Positions 26,201 through 38,200 of a stretch of DNA of 38,860 nucleotides are shown here, piece after piece (position 1 is the first letter of the stretch; every line of letters begins with the position of its first letter). This DNA is from Planctomyces sp. Its GTDB lineage: Bacteria > Planctomycetota > Planctomycetia > Planctomycetales > Planctomycetaceae. Position numbers and translations under genes: made by a program. Location: NCBI GenBank assembly GCA_005798445.1, contig SYJG01000015.1, forward strand, positions 1 through 38,860. Direction: 5' to 3'. The notes below the pieces were generated by a model that had not been told where the DNA came from, did no database searches, and was given only the letters and a program-made list of their open reading frames with translations.

Positions 26201-29200
26201 AGCGTCGCATCGGCCGACAGGTAGTCGTTCCCCTGGCCACCGGTCAGCGAGATATTGACCTCGGCTTCCACGCCGCTCACTGCCTTGATGTTGTCGTCAC
26301 CGTCGTTGCCGTTGACGGTCAACGTGTCGTTGCCCGCTCCGTCGAGCAGATTGTTGACCTGCACGGTGTAGGCCAGGCCCACGACGTTGACCGTGTTCGA
26401 GCCAGCCGTCGGCGTACTGATCAGCAGGGTGTCGTTCGCGTCCCGACCGTTGACGATTACCGAATCCGCGTCGCCCGTGGTCACGTCGATGACCAATTGT
26501 TCGAGTTCGGTTTCCGTGACGTCGTTGACTGTGATCGTGTCACCGCCCGTGCGGCCGGTCACAAACACCTGTTCGACGCCGTGCGTATCGACCGTGGCAG
26601 CGCCCAGAGTCGTGTTCAGGTGCGTGCCCGCCGCACCTCCCGTGACCGTGATCGCGTCGGCGGTCGCGTCGCTGCCGAAGAACCGCAGAATGTCTGCGCC
26701 ATCGTCACCGCCTTGCACCACGTCGCTGCCGTCAAGCGGTTCCCACACGAACTGGTCGATGCCGTCGCCGCCAAACATAAAGTCCGCGCCCGCATCGTCC
26801 GCCGTGCCGTTGCCAGCCGTCGTCGCATCGCCGAACAAATCGTTGCCAGCTTCGCCATATTCGTGATCCGCGCCCGCACCACCGATGATCGTGTCGTTGC
26901 CGTTGCCACCGTAGATCGAGTCGATCACGTTTCCACCCGTGAGCGCGTCATTCCCGTCCCCGCCGAAGATCGTCATCGCAGCCGTCACCGTCGCGTCCGC
27001 CGTCACCGTGTCGTTGCCAGATCCCGCATCGACCGTCGTGCCCGTTGTCACTCCCGTCAGAGTGATCGTGTCATTCCCGTCGCGGGAATTCACGACCAGC
27101 GATTCCGACGATCCGTCGTAAGTGATCGTCTTGAAGCCGGTGTGGCTGATCGTCGTCCCCGTGACGGCGATCGTGTCAGCGATCGAGGTGCCGTTGTAAA
27201 CCAGCGTGTCCGCCGCGCCCGCGCCGCCGGCCACCGTCAGCGTGCCGCTGGTCGTGGCATTCACAACGGGCGACAGGCCGTTGGCCTGAATCGTGGCCGT
27301 ATCCGCCAGCGTCGAGGAATTCACTGTCAACGTGTCGTTGCCGTCTTCTCCCTGGACCGTGATCGCGCCCGCACCGTTCGCCACGTTGGCGACTTCCACA
27401 CCGCTCAGATTCACCGTACCGAGTGCGCCGCCGCTCACTGTCGCGTCCGTTGTGGTCACCGGGATGATTCCCAGTGTGGCAGTGACTGCGGTCCCGTCGC
27501 CCGTCAACGTCGCCACGTCCGTGTTCGACGGGGATCCGCCATTCAAGTTCACCGTCGTGTAACCGTGACCGCTGCTGACCGCGAACGAGTCGTCTCCCGC
27601 CAGACCATCCAGGGTCAACGTCGCCAAGTTCGTCCGAGTGATGTTCACCCGGCCGTCAACCGTCAGATTCGCCGCGCCCAACACAAACGCGTTGTTGCTG
27701 TCCGTCCCGTGAGCCACCAGGCTCGCACCATCCAGGTTCAACGTCTCGCCTGAGCCCAAGTTCGTGAAGCCAATCGGCAGTGAGTCCGCCAACAATGTTC
27801 CCGATCCCGCCGCCGCGCCGGGCGTGTAGTCGTAGGCCGTCGAGCCCGTCACGGTCAGGGTGTCCGTCCCACCCAATGCGTCGATCGACAACGATTCCAA
27901 CGTTCCGTAGGTAATCGCGGCCGAGGTGCCCACCGTGATTGTCGTCCCCGTCACCGCGATCGTTTCACCAGCCGTCGTCGCTTCCACCTGCAACGTATCA
28001 CCAACGTTCCCCGTCGGGCTCTGACCATTCACCGCCACCGTCGTCGTCAAATCCGTTCCCGTCAGGTAGCTCACCGTCACATCATCATCACCAGCGCCAC
28101 CATTCAGAGTCGCCGAGTTGAAGTCCGTGAACGTCACCGTTTGGCCGTCCACGCTCACAGTGAAATCATCCCCGCCCGTCTGAGTCAACGTGAGGTCGTT
28201 GTCCGCGGAATCGCCGTTGATCGTCGCCGCATTGCCAGCCACAGACGTGCCGTCCACCGTCAACGATTCCACATGGTCGAAGCTCACCAAGCCTGTGGCT
28301 CCCCCAATCGTGAAGCTCCCAGAATCCGATTCCGGCCCCGCGTCAAACGTCACACTGTTCGCGCCCGCAGAAATCGTCAACGCGTCACCAGTGCCAATCG
28401 GATCGCCGCCATCAAAACTAATCGGAATCGTGATGGCACCGTTGGTGCTGTCCACCGTGAGGCTGTCGCTGCCGGCCAAGCCTTGGACCAAGATCTGTTC
28501 AACGCCGGAAGTTGCGATCGGTCCTCCGAGGAAATTGGTGTAGGTCGTCGTCAGGCTGTTGATCGTTTCCACCAGATGACCGGTGGCGTTGAGCGACAGT
28601 GAAATCGCATCGGTGCCCGAGGTACCGCGAGAGAGAATCACGTCGCCTAAGGTCGTTCCAGCGCCGATGGCATCGGTGCCGCCACCGCCAACGAATGTGT
28701 CATCGCCCGCGCCGCCATCCATCGTGTCGTTGCCGGCACCCCCTTCCAAGAAGTCGTTTCCGTCGTTGCCGTTGAGCGTGGCGTCGGCAGACAGGTAGTC
28801 ATCCCCCTGGCCGCCATTGAGCACGATGTTGACCTCGGCTTCCACGCCGCTCACTGCCTTGATGTTGTCGTCACCGTCGTTGCCGTTGACGGTCAACGTG
28901 TCGTTGCCCGCTCCGTCGAGCAGATTGTTGACCTGTACGGTGTAGGCCAGGCCCACGACGTTGACCGTGTTCGAGCCAGCCGTCGGCGTACTGATCAGCA
29001 GGGTGTCGTTCGCGTCCCGACCGTTGACGATCACCGAATCCGAATCGCCCGTTGTCACGTCGATGACCAATTGCTCGAGTTCGCTTTCCGTGACGTCGTT
29101 GACCGTGATCGTGTCACCGCCCGTGCGGCCGGTCACAAACACCTGTTCGACGCCGTGCGTATCGACCGTGGCAGCGCCCAGAGTCGTGTTCAGGTGCGTG

Positions 29201-32200
29201 CCCGCCGCACCTCCCGTGACCGTGATCGCGTCGGCGGTCGCATCGCTGCCGAAGAACCGCAGAATGTCCGCCCCATCGTCACCCCCTTGGACAACGTCGC
29301 TGCCGTCACCCGGTTCCCACACGAACTGGTCGATGCCGTCACCGCCAAACATGAAGTCCGCGCCCGCATCGTCCGCCGTGCCGTTGCCAGCCGTCGTCGG
29401 ATCACCGAACAAATCGTTTCCGGCTTCGCCGTACTCGTGATCCGCGCCCGCACCACCGATGATCGTGTCATTTCCGTTGCCACCGTAGATCGAATCGATC
29501 ACGTTTCCACCCGTGAGCGCGTCATTCCCGTCGCCGCCGAAGATCGACAACGCGACCGTCACCGTCGCGTCCGCCGTCACCGTGTCGTTGCCAGATCCCG
29601 CATCGACCGTCGTGCCCGTTGTCACTCCCGTCAGAGTGATCGTGTCATTCCCGTCGCGGGAATTCACGACCAGCGATTCCGACGTTCCGTCGTAGGTGAT
29701 CGTCTTGAACCCGGTATGACTGATCGTCGTCCCCGTCAGCGCGATCGTGTCCGCCACGTCCGTGCCGTGGTACACGAGGACGTCGCTCGTGTCGGCACCG
29801 CCCGCCACGGTCAAGGCAGCGGAGGTCGTCGCTCGCACCACAGGCAGCGCACCGTTGGCTTGCACCGTGGCGGTATCGGCTGTCGCCGATGGCGTGACCA
29901 CCATCACATCATTGTCTCCCGTGCCGCTGACGGTCACCGCGTTTGCTCCGCCGGCGACGATCAGCGACTCAATTCCCGTGTACGTCGTGTCGGGAGTGGC
30001 CGCCGTCGAAGCGTCCTCGATCGTTCCCGAGCCCAAGTTCACCGTCGTCGCTCCCGCCGACGTGAATGTCAGCACGTCGCTGCCGCTGGCCGGGTCGCCG
30101 CCGTTGACATTGAAGATCACACCGGCCGCCGATGTCACCGTGACCGTATCGTCCCCATCACCGAGATTGGCGACGATCGTTTCCGCGTCCGCCAGAGTGA
30201 ACGACTGGCCGTTGACGGTCGCGTTCGTGCCCGACAGCGACACCGTGTCATTGTTCGCCGAGCCGTTGACGACCAGCGTGTCGGCCGCACCTTCGGTGTC
30301 CACGGCCACAGTTTCGAGGCTGGTGAAGCTCAGTCCGCTGGAGGCACCCACGCGGAGTGTTCCGCTGGCGTTGCCGGCCGGATTCAGGACGACGGTCTCG
30401 GCATTGGCCGTGCCGTTGAGCGTGGCCACATCGACTCCGCCCAGGCCGTCGATCGAGACCGCTTCGATGGCCGAGAAGTTCGTCGTCACAGCGCCGACCG
30501 CGACTGAACCGGTTCGCACATCGGTGGCACTCGGCGTGTAGCCGATCGTGTCGATCGCCGTGGTGCCGCTGACCAGCAGCGTGTCACCTTCCGCCGTATC
30601 TCCGCCATTGACCGTGACCGTCGCGATGCCCGTCAAGCCTTCCGCTTGCACGCTCAACGTATCGCGGCCGAAGCGGCCATTGAGCGTCACGCCATCGAAT
30701 GTGGCCAGCGTGACCACCGGGCGTTCATTCAACCAGACGCGATTGGCACCACCGGCACTCCCCAACGTCATCGTGTCATCGCCCTGCGTTCCCTGCACGA
30801 CAACGTCGTCCGTGGCCGCCGCACCCGTCAGGCTGACCGAATCGACTCCGACAAACGTCGTGGTCCCATCGGAGCTGCTGGTGAAGGCCCCCGCGTCGTT
30901 GGTCGTTCCCGCCGTCAACGTGTTTGTCGCTGCGGCCGTCGCTAGAGTGATCGACAATCCGTCGCTGCCACCCGCTCCGCCATCAACCACCAGTGCCGAA
31001 CCACCGGTTCCGGATACGTTGACTGTGTCGTTGCCGACGCCGCCAGAAACCAGCAGGTTCTCGCTGGCTGCCACGACGTTGACCGTCGTTGCGCCGAGTC
31101 CGGTGACTGCGGTCGTCGCGGCTCGAACCACACCGATCGTGTCGTTGTTGCCGGTGCCGTTCACCGTCACCGTGTCGATGCCGGTACCGCCGTCGGCATC
31201 CACTGTCGTCGCCGAGGTAAAGGAGATCGTCGCGCCGGAATTGATCGTCGCAGTGCGCGAGGATGGGTTGATCGACAGCGAATCATCGCCGGTACCGCCA
31301 GTGATCGTTGGAGTGCCAGCGCCCGTGAGTGCCACGGATTCCGTGCCGGTGTAGTTGACCGCACCCAGGCCCGTCACTGTGACGGCACTCGACGTGACTG
31401 CCGCACCCGTCGCTCCGTTCGCGACGCTGACCGTATCGCTGCCGGTTCCGCTCTCGACATTGAAGACGACTCCCGCGGCGGGTGTGACCGTCGTCGCGTC
31501 ATCGCCGCTGCCGGAGTTCACCGTGATCGTTCCCATGGCAGACGTCGCAACCGTGGCTCGGCCGGCGACCAACACCGAGGCCGCACCGGCCGTGATCGTG
31601 TCGTTGCCACTCGTGCCGTTCACGGTCAACGTGCCGGCACCCGTGCCCGTCAGCGTGACCGTGTCGCCCGCACCGTAGTCGACGAACGAAACCGGAGTGT
31701 TCGCACTATTGATCGTCCCTTCGTCCACTTGCGCACCCGGACTCACGGCGTAGTCGGCCGATCCGGTCAAAGTCAGGCCGGTGCTCAATCCTTCCACGGC
31801 GGTGATCGATTCGACCGTGCCGTAGTTGATCGTGACGCCCGTCGCTGCGTTGGTGATTTGCGTCCCACTGATGGTCAGGTTCGCTGCAATTCCGCCGCGC
31901 ACCGTCAGACTGTCACCGCTCGCATCACCGCCATTGAGATTGATCGTGGTCAGACCCGTGGGTTGATCGCCGTTGTTGACGCTCAAGGAATCGCTGCCTC
32001 CCTGTCCGTTGACGGTCAGCGCGGTCTTGTTCGAGAACTCGTAGGACTCGAAGCCATCGACGGTTACCAAGCCGGTGACGTCGGCTCCGAAGATGCCCCC
32101 GCCCGCACCGGCGGTATAGCTGATGGCGTTGTCCGCGCCCGTCGCGTTGATCGTCAACGTCGCGGCCGGAGTGTTGTCCTGGACCGGTTCAAGGTTGTGG

Positions 32201-35200
32201 AAGTCCACCGTGAGTTCGGTGCCCGCGACGGCGGTGTCGTTCATCGTGATGCGGCCTTCGGTGATCGCGGGGCCGACGTTGTAAACGACGTCATCAATGG
32301 ACGAGAGCGCGTTGCCGGCCAGTTGCAGCGTGTCGCTGCCGGTGCCGCCGTCGTAATTGACCGGCACGCCGACCAACGCACCCGTCGCGGCTTCGGCCGC
32401 GATTCGCAGCGTGTCATCGCCACCTTGTCCGTAGATGTTCAGCGAGGTGTTTGGAACTCGGTTGGCATTGCCGGTGACGACGATCGTATCGTTCCCTTCG
32501 GCTCCGTCGATCGTCAGCGTCAGCAGATCACTCGATGTCGGAGTGGCTCCGGCGACCGGCGTGAAGTGGGCGAACGATTCGACCTGCATCAACTGTGTTC
32601 CGCCAGCGGAATCCACATCGACCAGCGGTCCGGTGGCATCGTTGCCGGCGTTCGTGAAGTTCACGTTGATCGAGTCAGCCGCGTTGGATGTCACCAGCGT
32701 GAACGTGTCGATGTCCCCCGCCGTGTTGTCGTTCAGATTGACGCTGACGTCTTCCAGTCCGGTGAGGTCGATCGTGACCACGCCATCGACCGTGAGTTGG
32801 CCCGCACCAGCGGTGCTGCTGACTTCGAGGATGACATTCTCGGTCACTCCCCCGACGCTGCCATTGGGAGTGTTGTCCACGAACACCTGCCCCGGTTGTC
32901 CGGTGGCGGCGGTCAAGTCGCGCACGGCATTGCCGTAGAATAAGTCGTCGCCGTTGGCTCCGTTGGCACCGCCGTCGTAGCGAACGTCAATGCCCCAGCC
33001 GCGTGCCGTGTTGTCGGCAAACGGATCGACCGTCAGGTCGTCGTCGTTCTCAAATCCGAAGACGTTGAGACGCTGTGTATTGAGGACGAAGATTGGGTTG
33101 CTGCCGTTGATGAGCAGTGCGATTTCGTTGGCTCCGTCGCTGTCGCCGCCCGTGCTGAAATCCACGTCCTGGCCGAAGACCATGAAGCGGTCGTCTTGAT
33201 CGGCACCTGGCGCGTTGCCGTTGTCACCCAGCAGGTTGACGGTGTTGTTGCCCGGCGTGACCGTGAGCAGTTCGATGTTGTTGTAGGTGGCGGGCTGTGT
33301 CGTCACACCGGCGATGGACGAAGTGATCGAGACGTTGGGCGGAGTCGCCAGATCGCTGAAGATGTTGGCCTCGTTGGGCGTCAGCACGTTCAGTCGATCG
33401 CCGACAAGCGGCGGAGCACCTGGCAGTGCCGGAGCACCACCGTTGATTTGGAATTGGTAATTCGTCGAGAGCGTAACCGTCACATCATCCGCCACAACGC
33501 CGAGTCCGACGCCGAACGTTCGCACGCTCGCCTCTTCGCCAGTGTTCACGGTGATCTCTGCGGTCCCGTCGGCGGTAGTGAAATCTCCGGTGCCATAATT
33601 GACCTGCAACAGCAGGCCAGACACTTGGTTGGTGATGGAGACATTCGTGTCGGTGATGGTGATGGTGTCAAACGCGTCACCCGCCGCGCGGACGGTCGAG
33701 CCGCTGCCGAAGGCATTCCCCAACCAACCGGCCGCAGTACCGGCACCATTCACGGCTTCGGTTGGTGCATTGACGACCAATCGGTCCGCAAACGCGGCGG
33801 CACCGTTGCCATCCACGCTCAGCCCGGTATTGATGATGCCGTTGATGTTGATGTCCGGTCCCGTGCTACCACCGGCCAGACCTGGCAGGTTGGTCGCGGG
33901 AGTTCCCGGAGGCAGCGTGAGCATCGGGCCTCCGTTCAAGAAAACGTTGGCCGAGGTGGCCGTCAGCGGCGTCACCGCCAGCACGTCATCCACTCCCCCG
34001 ACACCTTCCACGAGCATCGTGTCATTGTTGCCCGCATCGCCCGTGTAGTTGATTTGCTCCACCGTGTTGATGTCGATGAAGCCGCCCGCGCCCTTCAGTC
34101 CGCGAACGTTCACGTCGCCGCTGCCTGGGGACTGGTACGTCATGGTGATGGCTCGAGCCCCATCGCCCGCTTCGTCCGCTTCGAGATTCACGACGTCGCG
34201 ATTCGTCGGGTTGGCAGCGGGATCATTGCCGTTGATCGTGAAGGTGTTGCCGCCTCCCAGGCTGAACCCGGCTGCCCAGCCAAAGGTAAACGTGTCGTCG
34301 CCGGTGTTGCCGTTGAACGTGTTGATGGTGCTGGCGAAGAAGCTGGCCTGGAGGTCGGCGGATCCCGCCGTGTCATCGTCGGCCGTGAACGTGTCGTCGC
34401 CAGTGCCGCCGGTGATCACAAAGTTTTCCAGTCGATTCAGCCCAGCCGTGCCGAGTTGCGTCACGTTGAACTGAATGTCGATCGCGGCAGCGCCATCGCC
34501 AAACAGAATCTGCGTGGCTGGTGTCGCGAAGCCAAAGACATAGTTGTCACCGTCAGCATCGCCGCTGTCGGACAGGTTCAGATCGTCCCGGCCACCATCG
34601 GTGTTGATATTGAGCTGACCGTCGATCGCGTCCAGGTTGCCGGTATTCGTCGGCGCGTTGCTGGAGACGTTGACCGTATCATCGCCGGCACCACCGGTCG
34701 GATCGGTATTGAGGTTGTACACAGTCCCGCTGAGCGTGCTTTGAACATTGAACGTGTCGTTGCCTGAACCCAGGATGAACTGCACGGTTTCGGTCAGGCC
34801 ATAGGTGATCCCATTCGCCATGTCCAAACCGGTGATCGTCGTGCTGGTGAGCAGGCCGGTATCTCCCGACGCATCGCTGCTGTCGTCGAGATTTAGCGTG
34901 TCGTCGAGCAGGCCACCAGACACGAGAATCGGACCATCGACCGGATCGAGGTTGCCGTCCGCGACGACGGCGAACTGTGCCGTCTGATTGCCGATCGTGA
35001 TCGTGTCCGCTCCGCCGGCCGCATTGGCGACAGAGTCACCGGTAATCCTCAGTGTCACGGTCGTCGGCAGCGAGAGCACGTCGATGGTATCGCCGAACGC
35101 ATCGGTTGACGTCGTATTTTCTCCGGACAGGGTCATGTCGAAGATCGGATTCACGGCCGGAACGCCAGCATCGACACCGGCTCCCATATCAATCGCGTTG

Positions 35201-38200
35201 AGCGTGATGAGTTCGGAACCGTCACCGCCGCGGACGATGACCGTTCCATAATTCGCAAAGCGAGTCGATTCGAAACCGCCATCGCCGACCACAGCGGTCA
35301 CGCCGTCATTCAGCCCCGACGCGCCGAACAATGCCGCATACGCCACGGCGAAGTTGAAGTCGTCGTCCACCGTCAAGGTCGTGGTGGCCGCCGTGCTGGT
35401 GGCGTCGATGACCAACGTGCTGGCGACACCGGCTCCCAGGAAATCGAGCGGAGCGAACTCGTCGAACGAGAGCGTGAAGATCCCGTCCACATTCACAACA
35501 CCGCTGTTGGCTCCGCCAACATCATCCGAGAAGTACGACACCGTTCCCGCCGTGGTGCGGGTCAGACTCAATGAGTCCACTCCGCCATTTCCCTCGAAGT
35601 GAATGCTGACATTGCTGGGGCTTAAACCAGCGGCGTCCGCCGCATCAAACGCGGCGTTCGTGTGTCCGCCGTCTGCCAGGCCGACGGTGGAACCCAAGAG
35701 CGTCGGCAACCCGGCGGCCGTCTCGACGATCGAGAATTGGTCGGCGTCGGCATTGCCGAGGAACCGCAGGTTGCTCAGGTTGGCTTCCAGTTCGGTGTAG
35801 ACCAAGACCCCTTCGACGCGGACTTCGATGGTCTTGTTTCCACCCCCATCCACGTTGCTGCGGACGTCGACCGAGTTCGCCACGCCAGCACCATTGGAGT
35901 CCAGGAAGCTCAGGTCGATCACGACATTGACCGGCACTCCGACGTTGGTCACGGTCTCGATGCTGGTCCAGTTGAAGGCCACATGACCCGACGTGTTTGT
36001 GTATGTGGCGTTGCCAACAGCCGTCGGTGTGATCGTGGGATCCGAGACTCCCGTCGAGTCAATGTTCAACACATCGCCCGGCAGGCCCGGGAGTACCGGA
36101 TCGTTGCCGTTCACCGTGAGAGCGGTCGTCACACCGGCCGTGTTCGCCATGCTGATGTTGAACGTGTCGCCCGTCGTTCCTGCCGCGTCGTCATTGCCGT
36201 TGATGGTCAACGTGCCCGTGTTGTAAGTGCCGTTCAACGTGAAGGTGGCCGGCACGCCGGCATCCGCATCCGTCTGTGTCCGACCATCCAGATTGATCGT
36301 AATCGCTCCGCCCGCGATGGAAGACAGGGTCGAGGTGGCCGTCATGACCAGCGTATCACCCGCGTTGAACGTCAGGTTCGCCGAGGTATCCTCGACAGTG
36401 ATTCCCGCGTTGACGGTGATGTCGTCCGCTCCGAGGGAATCGCTCGACGTGTAGGTCATGCCACCGGTCGTGGACGCATTGCTCGCAAACGTCAACGGGC
36501 TGTTGGCGCGAATCTCTCCGCCACCACCGACTCCATTCACGGCGTTCGCGTTGGGGCCACCCAAGTCGGTCAGAATCAAGCCACCCGCGGTGTCCGTGAC
36601 AAAGATGGCACCGGTCGTCGAATTGCTGACATCCAGATTCGTCACGGCGACGTGAATTCGCGCTCCGGTCACGCCAACACCATCCACCGCCGTCAGCGTC
36701 AGATCCGTGGCCGAGATCTCGTCCGCGCCATCGCCTTCAAAGTCGCTCATGGCACCGGCCGAAGTGATGATGCCAGTCGGAGCACTGCTCGTCGCCTCGA
36801 ACGCCGTGCCGTCATTTTCGGTGATATTCGCCGTGCCGGTTGCAGTGAATCTCAAGGAACCGGCCATGAAGTTGTCGGTGCCAGTATCACCGATCGTGAT
36901 ATCCGTGCCGTTCAGGTCGGCCAGATCGGTCACGACAATACTGGCAGTCGCGTCGTCAGAGATCGCACCCGTCGAATCCAGGTCCGCACTGTCGGCCGTG
37001 TTCACACCGACGATGTCCATGTCCGAACTTTCGCTGATCGTGACCGAACCGGTCGCGTTAAAGGTCAGCGTGTCGGCATCAAATGTTCCACCGCTTTGCG
37101 TGATGTCACCAGCCGTGGCGGTAAGGTCTGCTAGGCCACCCACACTCACCGCACCGCTCAGGTCGATGCTGTCCGCGTCCACCGTCTGGTTTGTGGTGGT
37201 TGTCACCGCATCCAAGGTGATGTCGTCCGTGTCCACCAACGTGGCATTCACCGCGCCGGTGATGTCCACCGTCGTGAAGTCGTTGCCAGCTGCGTCCAAC
37301 GTGATGTCAGTCGTCGCCGACAGAATCGTGTTGCCCGTGACCGCGATCGTCCCGCCGCTTTGCGTGATCGCGCCCGACGTGGCGTTCAAGTCCGCGACAC
37401 CACCCACACTCACCGCACCGCTCAGGTCGATGCTGTCCGCGTCCACCGTCAGGTTTGTGGTGGTTGTCACCGCATCCAAGGTGATGTCGTCCGTGTCCGT
37501 GAAAGTGGCGTCATTGGCAGAAGTGATGGTGACCGCTCCACCGAAGTCGTTGTCCGCGTGGGCTAGGGTGATCGTGCCGGCGGCACCGGCATCGAGCGTG
37601 GTTGTTCCTGTCACGGTGACGGCACCGGTTTGGTTGATTGTCTCCGCAGTCAGCGACAAGGCACCTGTGATGGCTAATCCACCGGCGACATTGAGACTAA
37701 TTGTGTCGCTGCCACCACCACCGTCGATCGTCAGGTCCGTATCTGCGTTCAGAGCCAACGAAGTGATCGTAATGGTTTGGCCATTGGCACCCATGTTGAT
37801 GGTAATCGAGCCACCCGCGGCCGGGATGGCGAAGTCGGTATCCTCGAACGTACTCGCGGTGGACTCCAATCGAGCCATGCCACCACCAAGATCCGCAAGA
37901 GTGATCGTCGCGTCCGCGACACCTGGCAGATTGAAGATAATGTTGTCCGCCGTGCCGTCGTTCGTGACTGGTTCCAGGCCGGTGTAGTTCACCGTGCCAT
38001 AGGCCGTCATCGCGACACTGCCGTCATTGGCGTTGTTGTAGGTGTAGGTCACATTCCCTTGTGTACCGCCAGTAATCACCAACTCGTCGTTGCCACCGGC
38101 ACCGCCGTTGAAAGTGATCCCACCCGCTGGGAGTAACTCGTTCGCGCTGAGGTCGACCGTAACCGTGTCATCCTCACCCGCCGCGCCGTTGATTGTCAGC

